From: SG8-41 sp035456985
Lineage (GTDB): Bacteria; Pseudomonadota; Gammaproteobacteria; Burkholderiales; SG8-41
Length of the DNA: 64,000 bases
Assembly (NCBI GenBank): GCA_035456985.1
Contig: DATICE010000162.1
Coordinates: 92,225 to 156,224, forward strand
Direction: 5' to 3'
The notes under the pieces were generated by a model that was not told where the DNA came from, searched no databases, and saw only the letters and a program-made list of their open reading frames with translations. The stretch's first letter is position 1. Every line of letters starts with the position of its first letter. The position numbers were made by a program, and so were the translations under genes. Shown here one piece after another: positions 1 through 8,365 of this stretch.

Positions 1-944
1 AGCTTCCGCAGGTTGCGCAACACCATCAACTCCGCCCCGTACCATCCGCCGATCAGCAGCAGCATCGTGACCGCCACCAGGCTGCCGAGCGTCTTGATGA
101 ATGTCGCGCGCGCCTCCGAATAGATCACGCCTTGGTGGACGCCGACCATGACACGCAACGCCGGAGTGCCGTCGGAGTTCTCCCATACGCCCTCGATCGC
201 GTAGACGCGCGGCGCGCCGGCCGCGTCAGTCGTCTCGAGCACGCCGCTTATCGCGGCGACCCCCGGCTGGCTCAGTCGCGGCTCGGAGAGGCTGGATCCG
301 ATGCGCGCCCCCGGCGCCGGGACCTGGGCAAGCACGATGCCATCGCGATCGAGCAGCGTCACCACGGCGCCGAGCGGCCTGCGCGACGCGCCGGCAAACT
401 CGCCGAGCGGCTTGAGATCGAGCCGCGCAAACAGCACGGCGACGACTTCGCCGTCCGCATCCTGCACCGGCTGGCCGAGATCGATGCCGTCTCCGCCGGT
501 GGCACGGCCCGCGTGGTAGCCTCCGACCGAGAGTCTGCCGCTTTCGACCGCCTCCCGGAAATACGGGCGATCGCTCACGTTGACGCCGTCGTCCCACGCC
601 CTCGCATCGCAATGAAGGTCGCCGCTCGCAAGGTACATGCCGAGCGAGTGGTAGCGCTCCCGATCGGCCCGCATCAGATCATGGAAGTGCTCGTGGCAGG
701 CCTGCCGGTCGCGCAGCAGCGCGGGCACCGCGCCCGCGGACGCGATCAGCAGCTGGTGCGCGCGCTCCACAGTCTGCTCAACGCGCGCGGCCACCAGCCT
801 GGCGTATTGCCGCAGCTCCTCGCGCGCATGGCTTTCCGCCAGGTAGCGTTGCTCGAGCGCCCCGTAGACCATCAGCGCCAGGGCGGGGACTGCAGAGAGC
901 ACCACCACTATGGCGACGCGCCCGCGAGTGCTCAGGTTCTTCAC
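1..944 (-). CDS. Membrane sensor protein with Cache-type periplasmic domain (C-terminal part beyond window)
   Basis: The reading frame starts at a GTG 10 bases after the panC stop and is open to the window edge (314 codons). The visible part has a transmembrane helix at about residues 10-29, a roughly 250-residue extracytoplasmic domain and a second helix at about 284-302 followed by AELMVLRNLRKL, which looks like the start of a HAMP linker. This is the layout of double-Cache sensors of histidine kinases, diguanylate cyclases or chemoreceptors. The output domain is not in the window, so the signalling class cannot be fixed. GTG is the only usable start because an in-frame stop lies a few codons upstream, inside panC. 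The ligand is unknown. Confidence 0.75.
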   Translation of the reverse strand, partial: MKNLSTRGRVAIVVVLSAVPALALMVYGALEQRYLAESHAREELRQYARLVAARVEQTVERAHQLLIASAGAVPALLRDRQACHEHFHDLMRADRERYHSLGMYLASGDLHCDARAWDDGVNVSDRPYFREAVESGRLSVGGYHAGRATGGDGIDLGQPVQDADGEVVAVLFARLDLKPLGEFAGASRRPLGAVVTLLDRDGIVLAQVPAPGARIGSSLSEPRLSQPGVAAISGVLETTDAAGAPRVYAIEGVWENSDGTPALRVMVGVHQGVIYSEARATFIKTLGSLVAVTMLLLIGGWYGAELMVLRNLRK

Positions 945-954
945 GGTCCGCCGT

Positions 955-1788
955 TCAGCGCAGCGTCACCTCAGCATTGTCGATCAGCCGCGTGCGGCCG
1001 AGCCGGGCCGCGGCCAGGATGACGAGTTCGCGATCGCGCTCGGAGGGCTGGCGCAGGTCCGCCCGGCGGCGCACCGCGATGTAGTCGGGCTGCCAGCCGT
1101 GGCGCGTGAGCTCGGCCATCGACTGCTGGTCGATGCGCTGGAAATCGCGCGCGCCTCTCTCCATCTCCGCCTGCGCCTGCTTCAGGATGGCGTACAAACG
1201 GGGCGCCTCCTTGCGCTCCTGCGCGGACAGGTAGGCATTGCGCGAGGACAGCGCGAGCCCGTCATCGGCCCTGACGGTTTCCGCCGGAATGATCTCGATG
1301 GGCAGCGCGAACTGCTTCACCATGTCCCGCAGTACAAGATATTGCTGGTAGTCCTTCTTGCCGAAGATCGCCGAGTGGGGCATCACCAGGTTGAAAAGCT
1401 TGAGCACCACCGTCGCGACGCCCCGGAAATGCCCGGGGCGGTGCGCGCCCTCCAGGATGTACTGGAGGTCCGAAGGCTCGACCACGAAGGTTTGCTGCTC
1501 GGGATAGATTTCCTTTTCGTCCGGCACGAACACGACGTCCACGCCGGCCGCCTTGAGCCGCGCGCAGTCGGCCTCGAGTGTGCGCGGATAGCGGTCGAAG
1601 TCTTCGCGCGGGCCGAACTGCAGGCGGTTGACGAAGATGCTGACCACCGTGCACGCCGCGCGCGGCTTGGCGATATCGATCAACTGGATGTGGCCGTCGT
1701 GCAGGTTGCCCATGGTCGGCACGAACACGTTGTTCGGCACGCGCTGCAGGCGCGCGCGCAGGTCGGAGGCGGAGTGGATGACGTCCAC
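955..1788 (-). CDS. panC: Pantothenate synthetase PanC
   Basis: Cytoplasmic ligase joining pantoate and beta-alanine with ATP, the last step of pantothenate (vitamin B5, CoA precursor) synthesis. The 277-residue length fits the family. PTMGNLHDGH at about residues 24-33 is the HIGH-type nucleotide-binding motif, KKDYQQYLVLR lies mid-protein, and ADDGLALSSRN is the KMSKS-like loop that holds substrates. The GTG start shares a base with the panB stop codon (TAGTG), so translation of panB and panC is probably coupled. No ATG start is available nearby and the protein sequence begins correctly at DVIHSASDLR. Confidence 0.95.
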   Translation of the reverse strand: MDVIHSASDLRARLQRVPNNVFVPTMGNLHDGHIQLIDIAKPRAACTVVSIFVNRLQFGPREDFDRYPRTLEADCARLKAAGVDVVFVPDEKEIYPEQQTFVVEPSDLQYILEGAHRPGHFRGVATVVLKLFNLVMPHSAIFGKKDYQQYLVLRDMVKQFALPIEIIPAETVRADDGLALSSRNAYLSAQERKEAPRLYAILKQAQAEMERGARDFQRIDQQSMAELTRHGWQPDYIAVRRRADLRQPSERDRELVILAAARLGRTRLIDNAEVTLR

Positions 1789-2579
1789 TAGAACGAGTGT
1801 TCGGGCCCGGGGAACGTGCGCGCCTTGACTTCCTTGACGTAGAGCTCGACCGCGCCCTGGATCGTGCCCGTCGTGCGCATGAAATTCTTGACGAACTTCG
1901 CCTTCCGGCCGGGAAAGACGTCGAGCATGTCGTGCAGCACCAGCACCTGTCCCGAGCAGTCCACGCCGGCACCGATGCCGATGGTCGGAATCGTGAGCGC
2001 TTCCGTGACCGCGCCGGCGAGCGCCGCGGGAATCGCCTCCAGCACGATCATTCCGGCGCCGGCCTGCTCGATCAGCTTCGCCTCCTTGATCAGTTGCTGG
2101 CCCGCGTCCTCGCCCCGCCCCTGCACCCGGTAGCCACCAAGAGCATGCACCGACTGGGGGGTGAGCCCCAGGTGCCCGCATACGGGGATGCCGCGATCGA
2201 CGAGAAACTCGATGGTGTCCAGCATCGGCCGGCCACCCTCGATCTTCACCATGTGGCCCCCAGCCGCCATGAGCTCCGCGGCGTTGTGAAACGCGTCCTG
2301 CGGCGAGACCTGGAAGGTGGCGAACGGCATGTCCGCGATGACGAATGCGCGCTTCGAGCCGCGCGCGACGCACTGGGTGTGGTAGACCATGTCGCGCAGC
2401 GTCACGGGGAGCGTCGACTCGTGCCCCTGCAGCACGTTGCCGAGCGAGTCCCCGATGAGCAGCGAGTCGACGCCGGCCGCCTCGAGCACCGCGGCGAAGC
2501 TCGCGTCGTAGCAGGTGAGCATCGCGATCCGGTTGCCTTCCTGCGCCATCTTCTGCAACGTCGTGAGCGTGATCCGCAT
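1788..2579 (-). CDS. panB: 3-methyl-2-oxobutanoate hydroxymethyltransferase PanB
   Basis: First committed step of pantothenate synthesis: it transfers a one-carbon unit from 5,10-methylenetetrahydrofolate to 2-oxoisovalerate, giving ketopantoate. At 263 residues it has normal length. LTCYDASFA at about 21-29 and LIGDSLGNVLQGH around Asp44 provide the metal-binding region, and IVLEAIP near residue 180 contains the catalytic Glu. It is followed directly by panC with a one-base overlap. The upstream kinase gene ends 18 bases before the ATG, so the genes are likely one transcription unit. Confidence 0.96.
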   Translation of the reverse strand: MRITLTTLQKMAQEGNRIAMLTCYDASFAAVLEAAGVDSLLIGDSLGNVLQGHESTLPVTLRDMVYHTQCVARGSKRAFVIADMPFATFQVSPQDAFHNAAELMAAGGHMVKIEGGRPMLDTIEFLVDRGIPVCGHLGLTPQSVHALGGYRVQGRGEDAGQQLIKEAKLIEQAGAGMIVLEAIPAALAGAVTEALTIPTIGIGAGVDCSGQVLVLHDMLDVFPGRKAKFVKNFMRTTGTIQGAVELYVKEVKARTFPGPEHSF

Positions 2580-2597
2580 GTCGAACCCCTGTTTGAG

Positions 2598-3248
2598 CTA
2601 GCTGCCCAGGCTGAAGAACTCGCGCGGGCCCCGCATCGCGATAACGCGCTGCAACAATAAATCAAAATCGCCGGGCTGATCAACAAAATTCAGGTTTTCG
2701 GAGTTAACGGTCAGCACCGGCGCGGCGTCGTACTGATGGAAGAACCGCGCGTAGGACTCCGCGAGCTCGACCAGATACTCGTCCGGAATGTTGCGCTCGT
2801 AGGCGACTCCGCGGCGGCGCACGCGCTCGATCAGCGTCGCGGGCGAGGCCTGCAGATAGATCACGAGGTCGGGAACCGGCGCCTGGGGCTTCAACTGCGC
2901 CCAGACCTGGCGGTAGAGCGCGAACTCATCGTCGCTCAGGGTGAGCCGCGCGAAGAGCGCGTCCTTGTCGATCATGAAATCCGCCACGGTAAGCCCCGCG
3001 AAGAGATCCGGCTGCGAGAGCCTGCGCACCTGGGCGGAGCGCTGGAACAGGAAATAGAGCTGGGCCGGCAGCGCATAGCGCGCGCGGTCCTGGTAGAAGC
3101 CGGGGAGGAACGGATTGGCATCGGGATCCTCGAGCAGCGCCAGGCCTCCCGTGCGCTCGCCCATCACGCGCGCGAGGCTCGTCTTGCCCGCGCCGACGGG
3201 GCCTTCGACCACGATGTAGCGGTATTTTTCGGGCAGCCTCGCGCTCAT
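2598..3248 (-). CDS. Deoxynucleoside kinase (dNK / deoxyadenosine-deoxyguanosine kinase family)
   Basis: Cytoplasmic kinase that phosphorylates deoxynucleosides for salvage. It has a P-loop GPVGAGKTS at residues 16-24. EDPDANPFLPGFYQD follows at about 41-55, and an Arg-rich lid segment (RVRRRGVAYERN) lies in the C-terminal half, as in dNK-fold enzymes. The length of 216 residues is typical of bacterial members. It sits between folK and panB, an arrangement common in betaproteobacteria. Substrate preference (dA, dG or other) cannot be read from the sequence. Confidence 0.88.
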   Translation of the reverse strand: MSARLPEKYRYIVVEGPVGAGKTSLARVMGERTGGLALLEDPDANPFLPGFYQDRARYALPAQLYFLFQRSAQVRRLSQPDLFAGLTVADFMIDKDALFARLTLSDDEFALYRQVWAQLKPQAPVPDLVIYLQASPATLIERVRRRGVAYERNIPDEYLVELAESYARFFHQYDAAPVLTVNSENLNFVDQPGDFDLLLQRVIAMRGPREFFSLGS

Positions 3249-3272
3249 TTCATGACTCGCCCGCCCCGCGGT

Positions 3273-3794
3273 TTACCCATTATCCGTTTCGCGAAGCCTG
3301 ATCATGCCTGAGGCGTCCACATTGCGCACGAGATCGGCGATGCGCCCGCGTCCAGGCACCACTGCGTCAGGCGCGATCTCCGCGAGCGGCACCAGCACAA
3401 AGGCGCGGTCGAGCATGCGCGGATGGGGAACGTCCAGCGCGGGCTCGCGCACGGTCAGCCCGCCGTAGAGCAGGAGGTCGAGGTCGAGCGTGCGCGGCCC
3501 ATTGGGCACATCGCGCACCCGGCAGTGGGCCCGCTCGATCGCGAGGAGATGCTCGAGCAGCTCGCGCGCCGCAAGCCGCGTCTCGATTTCCGCCACTGCG
3601 TTGACGAAATCCGGCTGGTCGAGGACTCCAGTGGGCGGGTTGCGATAAAGCGACGAGCGCCCCACGAGCCGGGTCCCGGGCAGGGCCGCGAGCGCCTGCA
3701 GCGCGCGGCGGATCTGGGCCGGGGGGTCGTCGAGGTTGCTCCCAAGAGCGACAAAAGCAGTCACGACTGACGGCTGACGGCTGACAGGCGTCAT
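3273..3794 (-). CDS. folK: 2-amino-4-hydroxy-6-hydroxymethyldihydropteridine pyrophosphokinase FolK
   Basis: Transfers pyrophosphate from ATP to 6-hydroxymethyl-dihydropterin in folate synthesis. AFVALGSNLDDP opens the conserved domain and VPNGPRTLDLDLLLYG is the signature that binds Mg-ATP and pterin. The frame is open back to a GTG at 3815 that overlaps the pcnB stop. Starts are possible there, at ATG 3794 (chosen, with GGCGG upstream) or at GTG 3764, which would give 163 residues, closest to the usual length. The extra N-terminal codons consist of 7-bp repeat DNA and do not resemble family sequence, so the true start may be 3764. Confidence 0.92.
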   Translation of the reverse strand: MTPVSRQPSVVTAFVALGSNLDDPPAQIRRALQALAALPGTRLVGRSSLYRNPPTGVLDQPDFVNAVAEIETRLAARELLEHLLAIERAHCRVRDVPNGPRTLDLDLLLYGGLTVREPALDVPHPRMLDRAFVLVPLAEIAPDAVVPGRGRIADLVRNVDASGMIRLRETDNG

Positions 3795-3818
3795 CCTTCC
3801 GCCTTCTGCCTTCACAGT
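3767..3818. repeat. Two adjacent arrays of 7-bp repeats at the pcnB/folK junction
   Basis: Positions 3767-3787 hold three copies of CTGACGG (the last CTGACAG). Positions 3791-3818 hold four diverged 7-mers of the type TCATCCT, TCCGCCT, TCTGCCT, TCACAGT. The second array contains the pcnB stop codon and two of the candidate folK starts, and its minus-strand reading (AGGCGGA, AGGATGA) looks like a Shine-Dalgarno sequence plus ATG. Confidence 0.8.
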
Positions 3819-5182
3819 CCGGCGCCCGGCGGCACACCGCCGTGTCCCGGGGCGCCGCCTGTGCCGCGCGGCCCGCGCCGCCGTCTGCGGCGGCGCTTGC
3901 GCGGCCCGGCCTCCCCGGTCAGCATCTGGGCGCGCTCGGACTCACCCGCGCGCTGGAAGCGCTCCCACCATTCGCCAAGCGCAGGCTCGACCTCGCCGCT
4001 TTCGCAGCGCAGGCGCAGGAAATCATAACCGGCCCGGAAGCGCGGGTGCTCGAGCAGACGGTACGGGCGCTTGCCGGCGCGCTGGTGGAAACGCGGCTGC
4101 ATCGCCCAGATCTCCCGCATGTCGGCGCCATGACGGTGCGGTATCGCGAGCTTCCCGGCCTGGGCCCGCATGACGTGATCCATCGCCTGGTAGAGGGCGG
4201 GGATCGGCGGCCCGCCCTTCTCCTCCAGTACCTTCCATTCGGCGAGAACCTCGGGCCACAGCAGCGCCGCGAACAGGAATCCCGGCGACACCGGCTTGTC
4301 CACCCTCACCCGCTCGTCCGTGCCTTGGAGCGCGGCGATGACGAAGCGCTCGCCCGCCGCCCTGCCCATGGCGGCGTCGAGCAGCGGCAGCACGCCGTGG
4401 TGCAGCCCTTCCCTGCGCAGCTGCGCGACGCCCTCCGCGGCATGTCCGGACATCAGCAGCTTCAGCATCTCATCGAGCAGGCGCGAAGGTGGCACGTGCG
4501 CAAGCAGCCCGGCGAGCCGGCGGATCGGCCGGCGCGTCGCCGCGTCGATTTCGAGCCCGCGGCTCGCCGCGAGCCGCACCGCGCGCAGCATTCGGATGGG
4601 GTCCTCCCGGTAGCGCTTCTCCGGGTCGCCGATCATGCGCAGCCGTCGCTTGAGGAGGTCGGGAACGCCGCCGTGGTAATCCCAGATCTCCTGGGAGGAC
4701 GGGTCTAAGAACAGCGCGTTGATGGTGAAATCGCGGCGCGTCGCGTCCTGCTCCTGGGTGCCGAACACGTTGTCGCGCAAAATTCTTCCGTGCTCGTCCG
4801 CGACGCGCTCTCCCTCTTCCTCCACCGGGTTCGAGCCGCGGAACGTGGAGACTTCCACCAACTCCGGCCCGCACATCACGTGCACCAGGCGGAAGCGCCG
4901 CCCGATCACCCGCGAGCGCCGGAACAGCCCGCGCACTTCCTCGGGCGTGGCGTCGGTCGCGATGTCGAAATCCTTGGGCCTGCGGCCGAGCAGCAGATCG
5001 CGCACCGCGCCGCCAACGACGAAGGCTGCGAAGCCATGGCGCTGCAGCGTCTGCGTCGTGCGCAGCGCGCAAGAGCTGATCGCATCACGGCCGACGCCAT
5101 GCGCGCCGTGCGCGATGATCTTGGGCTGCGACGACCCGAACAGCTGACCGGAGAAGACCTTGCCGAGGAAACGCCTGATCAC
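3812..5182 (-). CDS. pcnB: Poly(A) polymerase I PcnB
   Basis: Adds 3' poly(A) tails that mark RNAs for decay; cytoplasmic, class II nucleotidyltransferase. FVVGGAVRDLLLGRRPKDFD at about 54-73 holds the glycine motif and the DxD metal pair (Asp71, Asp73), followed by IATDATPEE. The neck and RNA-binding segments (EDPIRMLRAVRLAASRG) follow. The C-terminus ends in an arginine-rich stretch near residues 430-440, as in PcnB rather than CCA-adding enzymes. At 456 residues it is of normal size. The HAD gene ends 7 bases upstream of it and folK follows, so this is one operon. Confidence 0.95.
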   Translation of the reverse strand: MIRRFLGKVFSGQLFGSSQPKIIAHGAHGVGRDAISSCALRTTQTLQRHGFAAFVVGGAVRDLLLGRRPKDFDIATDATPEEVRGLFRRSRVIGRRFRLVHVMCGPELVEVSTFRGSNPVEEEGERVADEHGRILRDNVFGTQEQDATRRDFTINALFLDPSSQEIWDYHGGVPDLLKRRLRMIGDPEKRYREDPIRMLRAVRLAASRGLEIDAATRRPIRRLAGLLAHVPPSRLLDEMLKLLMSGHAAEGVAQLRREGLHHGVLPLLDAAMGRAAGERFVIAALQGTDERVRVDKPVSPGFLFAALLWPEVLAEWKVLEEKGGPPIPALYQAMDHVMRAQAGKLAIPHRHGADMREIWAMQPRFHQRAGKRPYRLLEHPRFRAGYDFLRLRCESGEVEPALGEWWERFQRAGESERAQMLTGEAGPRKRRRRRRRGPRGTGGAPGHGGVPPGAGL

Positions 5183-5189
5183 GGGATCC

Positions 5190-5852
5190 TTACTCGAGCG
5201 TGATGATCGGCCAGCCGCCGCGCTCGGCGCGCGACCGCAGCGCCGCGTCCGGGTCCACCGCGACCGGGTGGCTCACGCGCTCGAGGAGCGGCAGATCGTT
5301 ATGGGAGTCGCTGTAGAACCACGATTCGGAAAAGTCGGCGAGCGCGCCGCCCCGCTCCGCGAGCCACGCTTCGAGCCGCGTGACCTTGCCCTCGCGGAAG
5401 CACGGCGTCCCGCTCACCCTGCCCGTGAATTCCCCGTTCCGCTCTTCGGGATCGGTCGCGATCAGCTCCGCAATGCCGAACTCGAGCGCGATTGGCGCAG
5501 TGACGAAGCTGTTGGTGGCCGTGATCATCACGCGCAGGTCGCCGCGGTGGCGCTCGACGAGGGCGCGCGCCTTGTCCCGGATCAGGGGGCGGATCTTCAA
5601 CTCCATGAACTCGCGATGCCAGTCCGCGAGCTGCGACCGGGGGTGGCGCGACAGCGGCATCAACTGGAAATTGAGGAAACTGTGGATGTCCAGGGTGCCG
5701 GCCTGGTAATCCCGGAGAAAGTTCAGGTTGTGGGCCTCGTAGACCTCGCGGTCGACCACGCCCTGCTCGATCAAAAACTGCGCCCACTCGAAATCGCTAT
5801 CACCCGCGAGCAGCGTATTGTCTAGATCGAACAGGACCAGCCGCTGGTTCAA
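5190..5852 (-). CDS. HAD-superfamily (subfamily IB, SerB-like) phosphatase
   Basis: FDLDNTLLAGDS at residues 8-19 is HAD motif I with nucleophile Asp9 and acid Asp11. MITATNS is motif II, and the Lys-containing segment plus YSDSHNDLPLL near the C-terminus supplies motifs III and IV. Length of 220 residues and spacing fit the SerB/CicA-like subfamily IB. The physiological substrate is not readable. Its ATG overlaps the hda stop by four bases (ATGA), indicating translational coupling in the hda-HAD-pcnB-folK operon. Confidence 0.9.
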   Translation of the reverse strand: MNQRLVLFDLDNTLLAGDSDFEWAQFLIEQGVVDREVYEAHNLNFLRDYQAGTLDIHSFLNFQLMPLSRHPRSQLADWHREFMELKIRPLIRDKARALVERHRGDLRVMITATNSFVTAPIALEFGIAELIATDPEERNGEFTGRVSGTPCFREGKVTRLEAWLAERGGALADFSESWFYSDSHNDLPLLERVSHPVAVDPDAALRSRAERGGWPIITLE

Positions 5853-6577
5853 TCGCGCGCCCCCGCCGCCGCATCTCCCGTCCTCGACCCCGCATCCTGC
5901 CGGCCGGCGGCGTGCAGCAGCTCCCGCGCCAGCGGGACGGTGACCGGACGGCGGGTCTCGAGCGAGTAGCGATCGAGTGCGTCGAGCGTGGCGAGCAGCG
6001 TGGGCAGGTCGCGCCGCGCCCGTGTCAGCAAGTAATCGGACACCTCGGGTGCAAGCTGGAAGCCGCGGCTCGCGGCGCGGTCCGCGAGCGCTTGCGCCTT
6101 GTTCTCGTCGGTGAGCGCGTGGACCTGGTAGACGAGGCCCCAGGCGAGGCGGGTCGTCAGATCCTCGCGCAGTTTCAGCTGCGCCGGCGGCTCGCCGGCG
6201 CTCGCGAGCACTACGCCGCCATGTTCGCGGAGCGCGTTGTAGAGGTCGAACACCGCGACCTGTCCTTCGCTGTCGAGCCGGTCCACGTCGTCGAGCGCGA
6301 CGCAGTCCATGCGCTCGAGCCCGGCTTCGATGCGGCTACCCGCGGCGCAGGCGAGGTAGCTGGCGGCTGCTCCTTCGCTCCGCAGCGCGGCGACGGTTGC
6401 CCGGAGCAGATGGCTGCGGCCGCATCCCGGCCGCCCCCAGAGGAAGAAGCAACGCTCGCGCGCGTTCCCCGCCGCAAGCCGCTTCAAATTGCCGAGCAGC
6501 TCGCCGTTCAACCCGGCGACGAAATTATCGAGCGTGGGCTGCGGCGGGATGGCGAAATCGAGCGCGAGCTGTTTCAT
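5849..6577 (-). CDS. hda: DnaA regulatory inactivator Hda
   Basis: AAA+ protein related to DnaA that, with the DNA-loaded sliding clamp, stimulates hydrolysis of DnaA-bound ATP after initiation. QLALDF at residues 3-8 is a clamp-binding motif. LWGRPGCGRSHLLRA is the P-loop in the Hda form, with Arg instead of Lys (GRSH), and VALDDVDRL is Walker B. The frame is open further upstream on this strand, but the ATG at 6577 gives the normal 242-residue protein beginning MKQLALDF. It diverges from purM across 75 bases. Confidence 0.93.
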   Translation of the reverse strand: MKQLALDFAIPPQPTLDNFVAGLNGELLGNLKRLAAGNARERCFFLWGRPGCGRSHLLRATVAALRSEGAAASYLACAAGSRIEAGLERMDCVALDDVDRLDSEGQVAVFDLYNALREHGGVVLASAGEPPAQLKLREDLTTRLAWGLVYQVHALTDENKAQALADRAASRGFQLAPEVSDYLLTRARRDLPTLLATLDALDRYSLETRRPVTVPLARELLHAAGRQDAGSRTGDAAAGARD

Positions 6578-6652
6578 TACGGTAAAATTCGAGGCGCCTA
6601 TCTTAGCCCAAAATCCGGCCATTCCCGACACGCTCCCACTCGAGAACGTGGT

Positions 6653-7696
6653 TTGAAGAAGCCCGCCGCCCCCCTCACCTACCGCGACGCCGGCGTGGAC
6701 ATCGACGCCGGGGACCGTTTGGTCGAGAACATCAAGCCGTTCGCGAAGAAGACCCTGCGCAAGGGCGTGCTCGCCGGAATCGGCGGATTCGGCGCGTTGT
6801 TCGAAATCGCCCGGAGCCGCTATCGCGAGCCGGTGCTGGTCGCGGGTACCGACGGGGTCGGCACCAAGCTGAAGCTCGCATTCGAGCTGAACCGCCACGC
6901 CTCCATCGGCATCGATCTCGTGGCGATGAGCGTCAACGACATTCTGACCCTCGGGGCGGAGCCGCTGTTCTTCCTCGACTACTACGCGTGCGGCCGGCTT
7001 GACGTCGCGACCGCGACCGAGGTTGTCAAGGGCATCGCCGCAGGCTGCAGACAGGCCGGCTGCGCGCTGATCGGCGGCGAGACCGCGGAAATGCCCGGCA
7101 TGTACACCCCCGGCGAGTACGACCTGGCGGGATTCGCGGTAGGCATCGTCGAGAAGCGCCGCATTATCGACGGCTCCGGCATTGCCGAGGGGGACGTCGT
7201 GCTCGGGCTGGCCTCGAGCGGCGCGCATTCCAACGGCTACTCGCTGATCCGCAAGATCGTCGCGGTCAAGGGCGTGGACCTGTCGGCGCCATTCGATGGT
7301 CGTGCGTTGAGCGATGTGATGCTCGAACCCACCCGGATTTACGTGAAATCGGTCCTGAAATTGATCAAGGGCGGCGCCGTGAAGGGCCTCGCTCACATCA
7401 CCGGCGGCGGCATCGTCGAGAACGTTCCGCGCATGCTGCCCGCGCGGCTGGCGGCGCGCATCGAGCGCGCGGCGTGGCGGCTGCCGCCGCTGTTCCAGTG
7501 GCTGAAGGAGGAAGGCGCCATCGACGATACCGAGCTCTACCGCGTGTTCAATTGCGGCATCGGCATGGCGGTGGTCGTCGCGCCCGCGCACGCCGCAAGG
7601 GCGCTGAGGACCCTCAAGGCCGCGGGCGAGACCGCGTGGCGCATTGGCCGCATCGTCAGGCGGGCCCGGAACGAACCGCAAGTCGATATCGTCTGA
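6653..7696 (+). CDS. purM: Phosphoribosylformylglycinamidine cyclo-ligase PurM
   Basis: AIR synthetase, step five of purine synthesis; it uses ATP to close the imidazole ring. VAGTDGVGTKLKLAFE and IGGETAEMPGMY are family signatures, and the N-terminal LTYRDAGVDIDAGDRLV is typical. The start is a TTG, giving 347 residues, which matches the usual length. No ATG or GTG occurs in frame near the conserved N-terminus. purN follows after two bases, so purMN form an operon. Confidence 0.95.
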   Translation: MKKPAAPLTYRDAGVDIDAGDRLVENIKPFAKKTLRKGVLAGIGGFGALFEIARSRYREPVLVAGTDGVGTKLKLAFELNRHASIGIDLVAMSVNDILTLGAEPLFFLDYYACGRLDVATATEVVKGIAAGCRQAGCALIGGETAEMPGMYTPGEYDLAGFAVGIVEKRRIIDGSGIAEGDVVLGLASSGAHSNGYSLIRKIVAVKGVDLSAPFDGRALSDVMLEPTRIYVKSVLKLIKGGAVKGLAHITGGGIVENVPRMLPARLAARIERAAWRLPPLFQWLKEEGAIDDTELYRVFNCGIGMAVVVAPAHAARALRTLKAAGETAWRIGRIVRRARNEPQVDIV

Positions 7697-7698
7697 TC

Positions 7699-8355
7699 AT
7701 GTCCGTGGCTGAAAAGACGCTGGTCATCCTGATCTCCGGGCGCGGCAGCAACATGGAAGCAGTGCTCGATGCGCGGCTGCCGGCGCGCGTCGCCGCCGTC
7801 GTCAGCAACAGCCCGCAGGCGCGCGGCCTCGGCGTTGCCGCCCGGCGCGGCATCGCGACCGCAGTGGTCGATCACCGCGCGTTTCCCGACCGCGCCGCGT
7901 TCGAGGCGGCGCTCGCTGCCGAGATCGACCGCCACCGGCCGGACCTCGTCGTGCTGGCGGGTTTCATGCGCATCCTCACGCCACCTTTTATCGAGCGCTA
8001 CGAAGGCCGGATCATGAACATCCATCCCTCGCTGCTGCCCGCATTCCCGGGACTGGATACGCACCGGCGGGCGCTTGAAGCGGGCGTGCGCATTCACGGC
8101 TGCACGGTGCACTTCGTCACCCACGCCCTCGACAGCGGGCCGATCGTCGTGCAGGCCGCCGTGCCGGTGGAAGCCGGCGACTCGGAGGAGCGGCTCGCCG
8201 CCCGCGTGCTCGCGCAGGAGCACCGCATTTATCCGCAGGCGATACGTTGGTTCTGCGAGGGGCGGCTGAGCGTCGGCCGCGACGGTGCCGTCGCAGTGGA
8301 CGCGGCGGGCACGGCGGTCGGAACATTGACTGCACCGCCGCTCGAAGCGAGTTGA
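7699..8355 (+). CDS. purN: Phosphoribosylglycinamide formyltransferase PurN
   Basis: Transfers the formyl group of 10-formyltetrahydrofolate to GAR, step three of purine synthesis. ISGRGSNMEAV at the N-terminus binds the phosphate. IMNIHPSLLPAFPGLDTH carries the catalytic Asn and His, and HALDSGPIVVQAAVPV carries the catalytic Asp. The length of 218 residues is normal. The start codon lies two bases after purM. Confidence 0.96.
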   Translation: MSVAEKTLVILISGRGSNMEAVLDARLPARVAAVVSNSPQARGLGVAARRGIATAVVDHRAFPDRAAFEAALAAEIDRHRPDLVVLAGFMRILTPPFIERYEGRIMNIHPSLLPAFPGLDTHRRALEAGVRIHGCTVHFVTHALDSGPIVVQAAVPVEAGDSEERLAARVLAQEHRIYPQAIRWFCEGRLSVGRDGAVAVDAAGTAVGTLTAPPLEAS

Positions 8356-8365
8356 GGCGACCGTG

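Noticed and set aside
132..1022. Long plus-strand ORF at the left edge
   Set aside because: It is the antisense shadow of the Cache-type sensor gene; its composition is Arg/Ala/His-rich nonsense without any motif, while the minus strand has helices and a coherent domain.
5912..6652. N-terminal extension of the purM frame
   Set aside because: The upstream part is antisense to hda. PurM homologues begin at the TTG near 6653 and the resulting length is normal.
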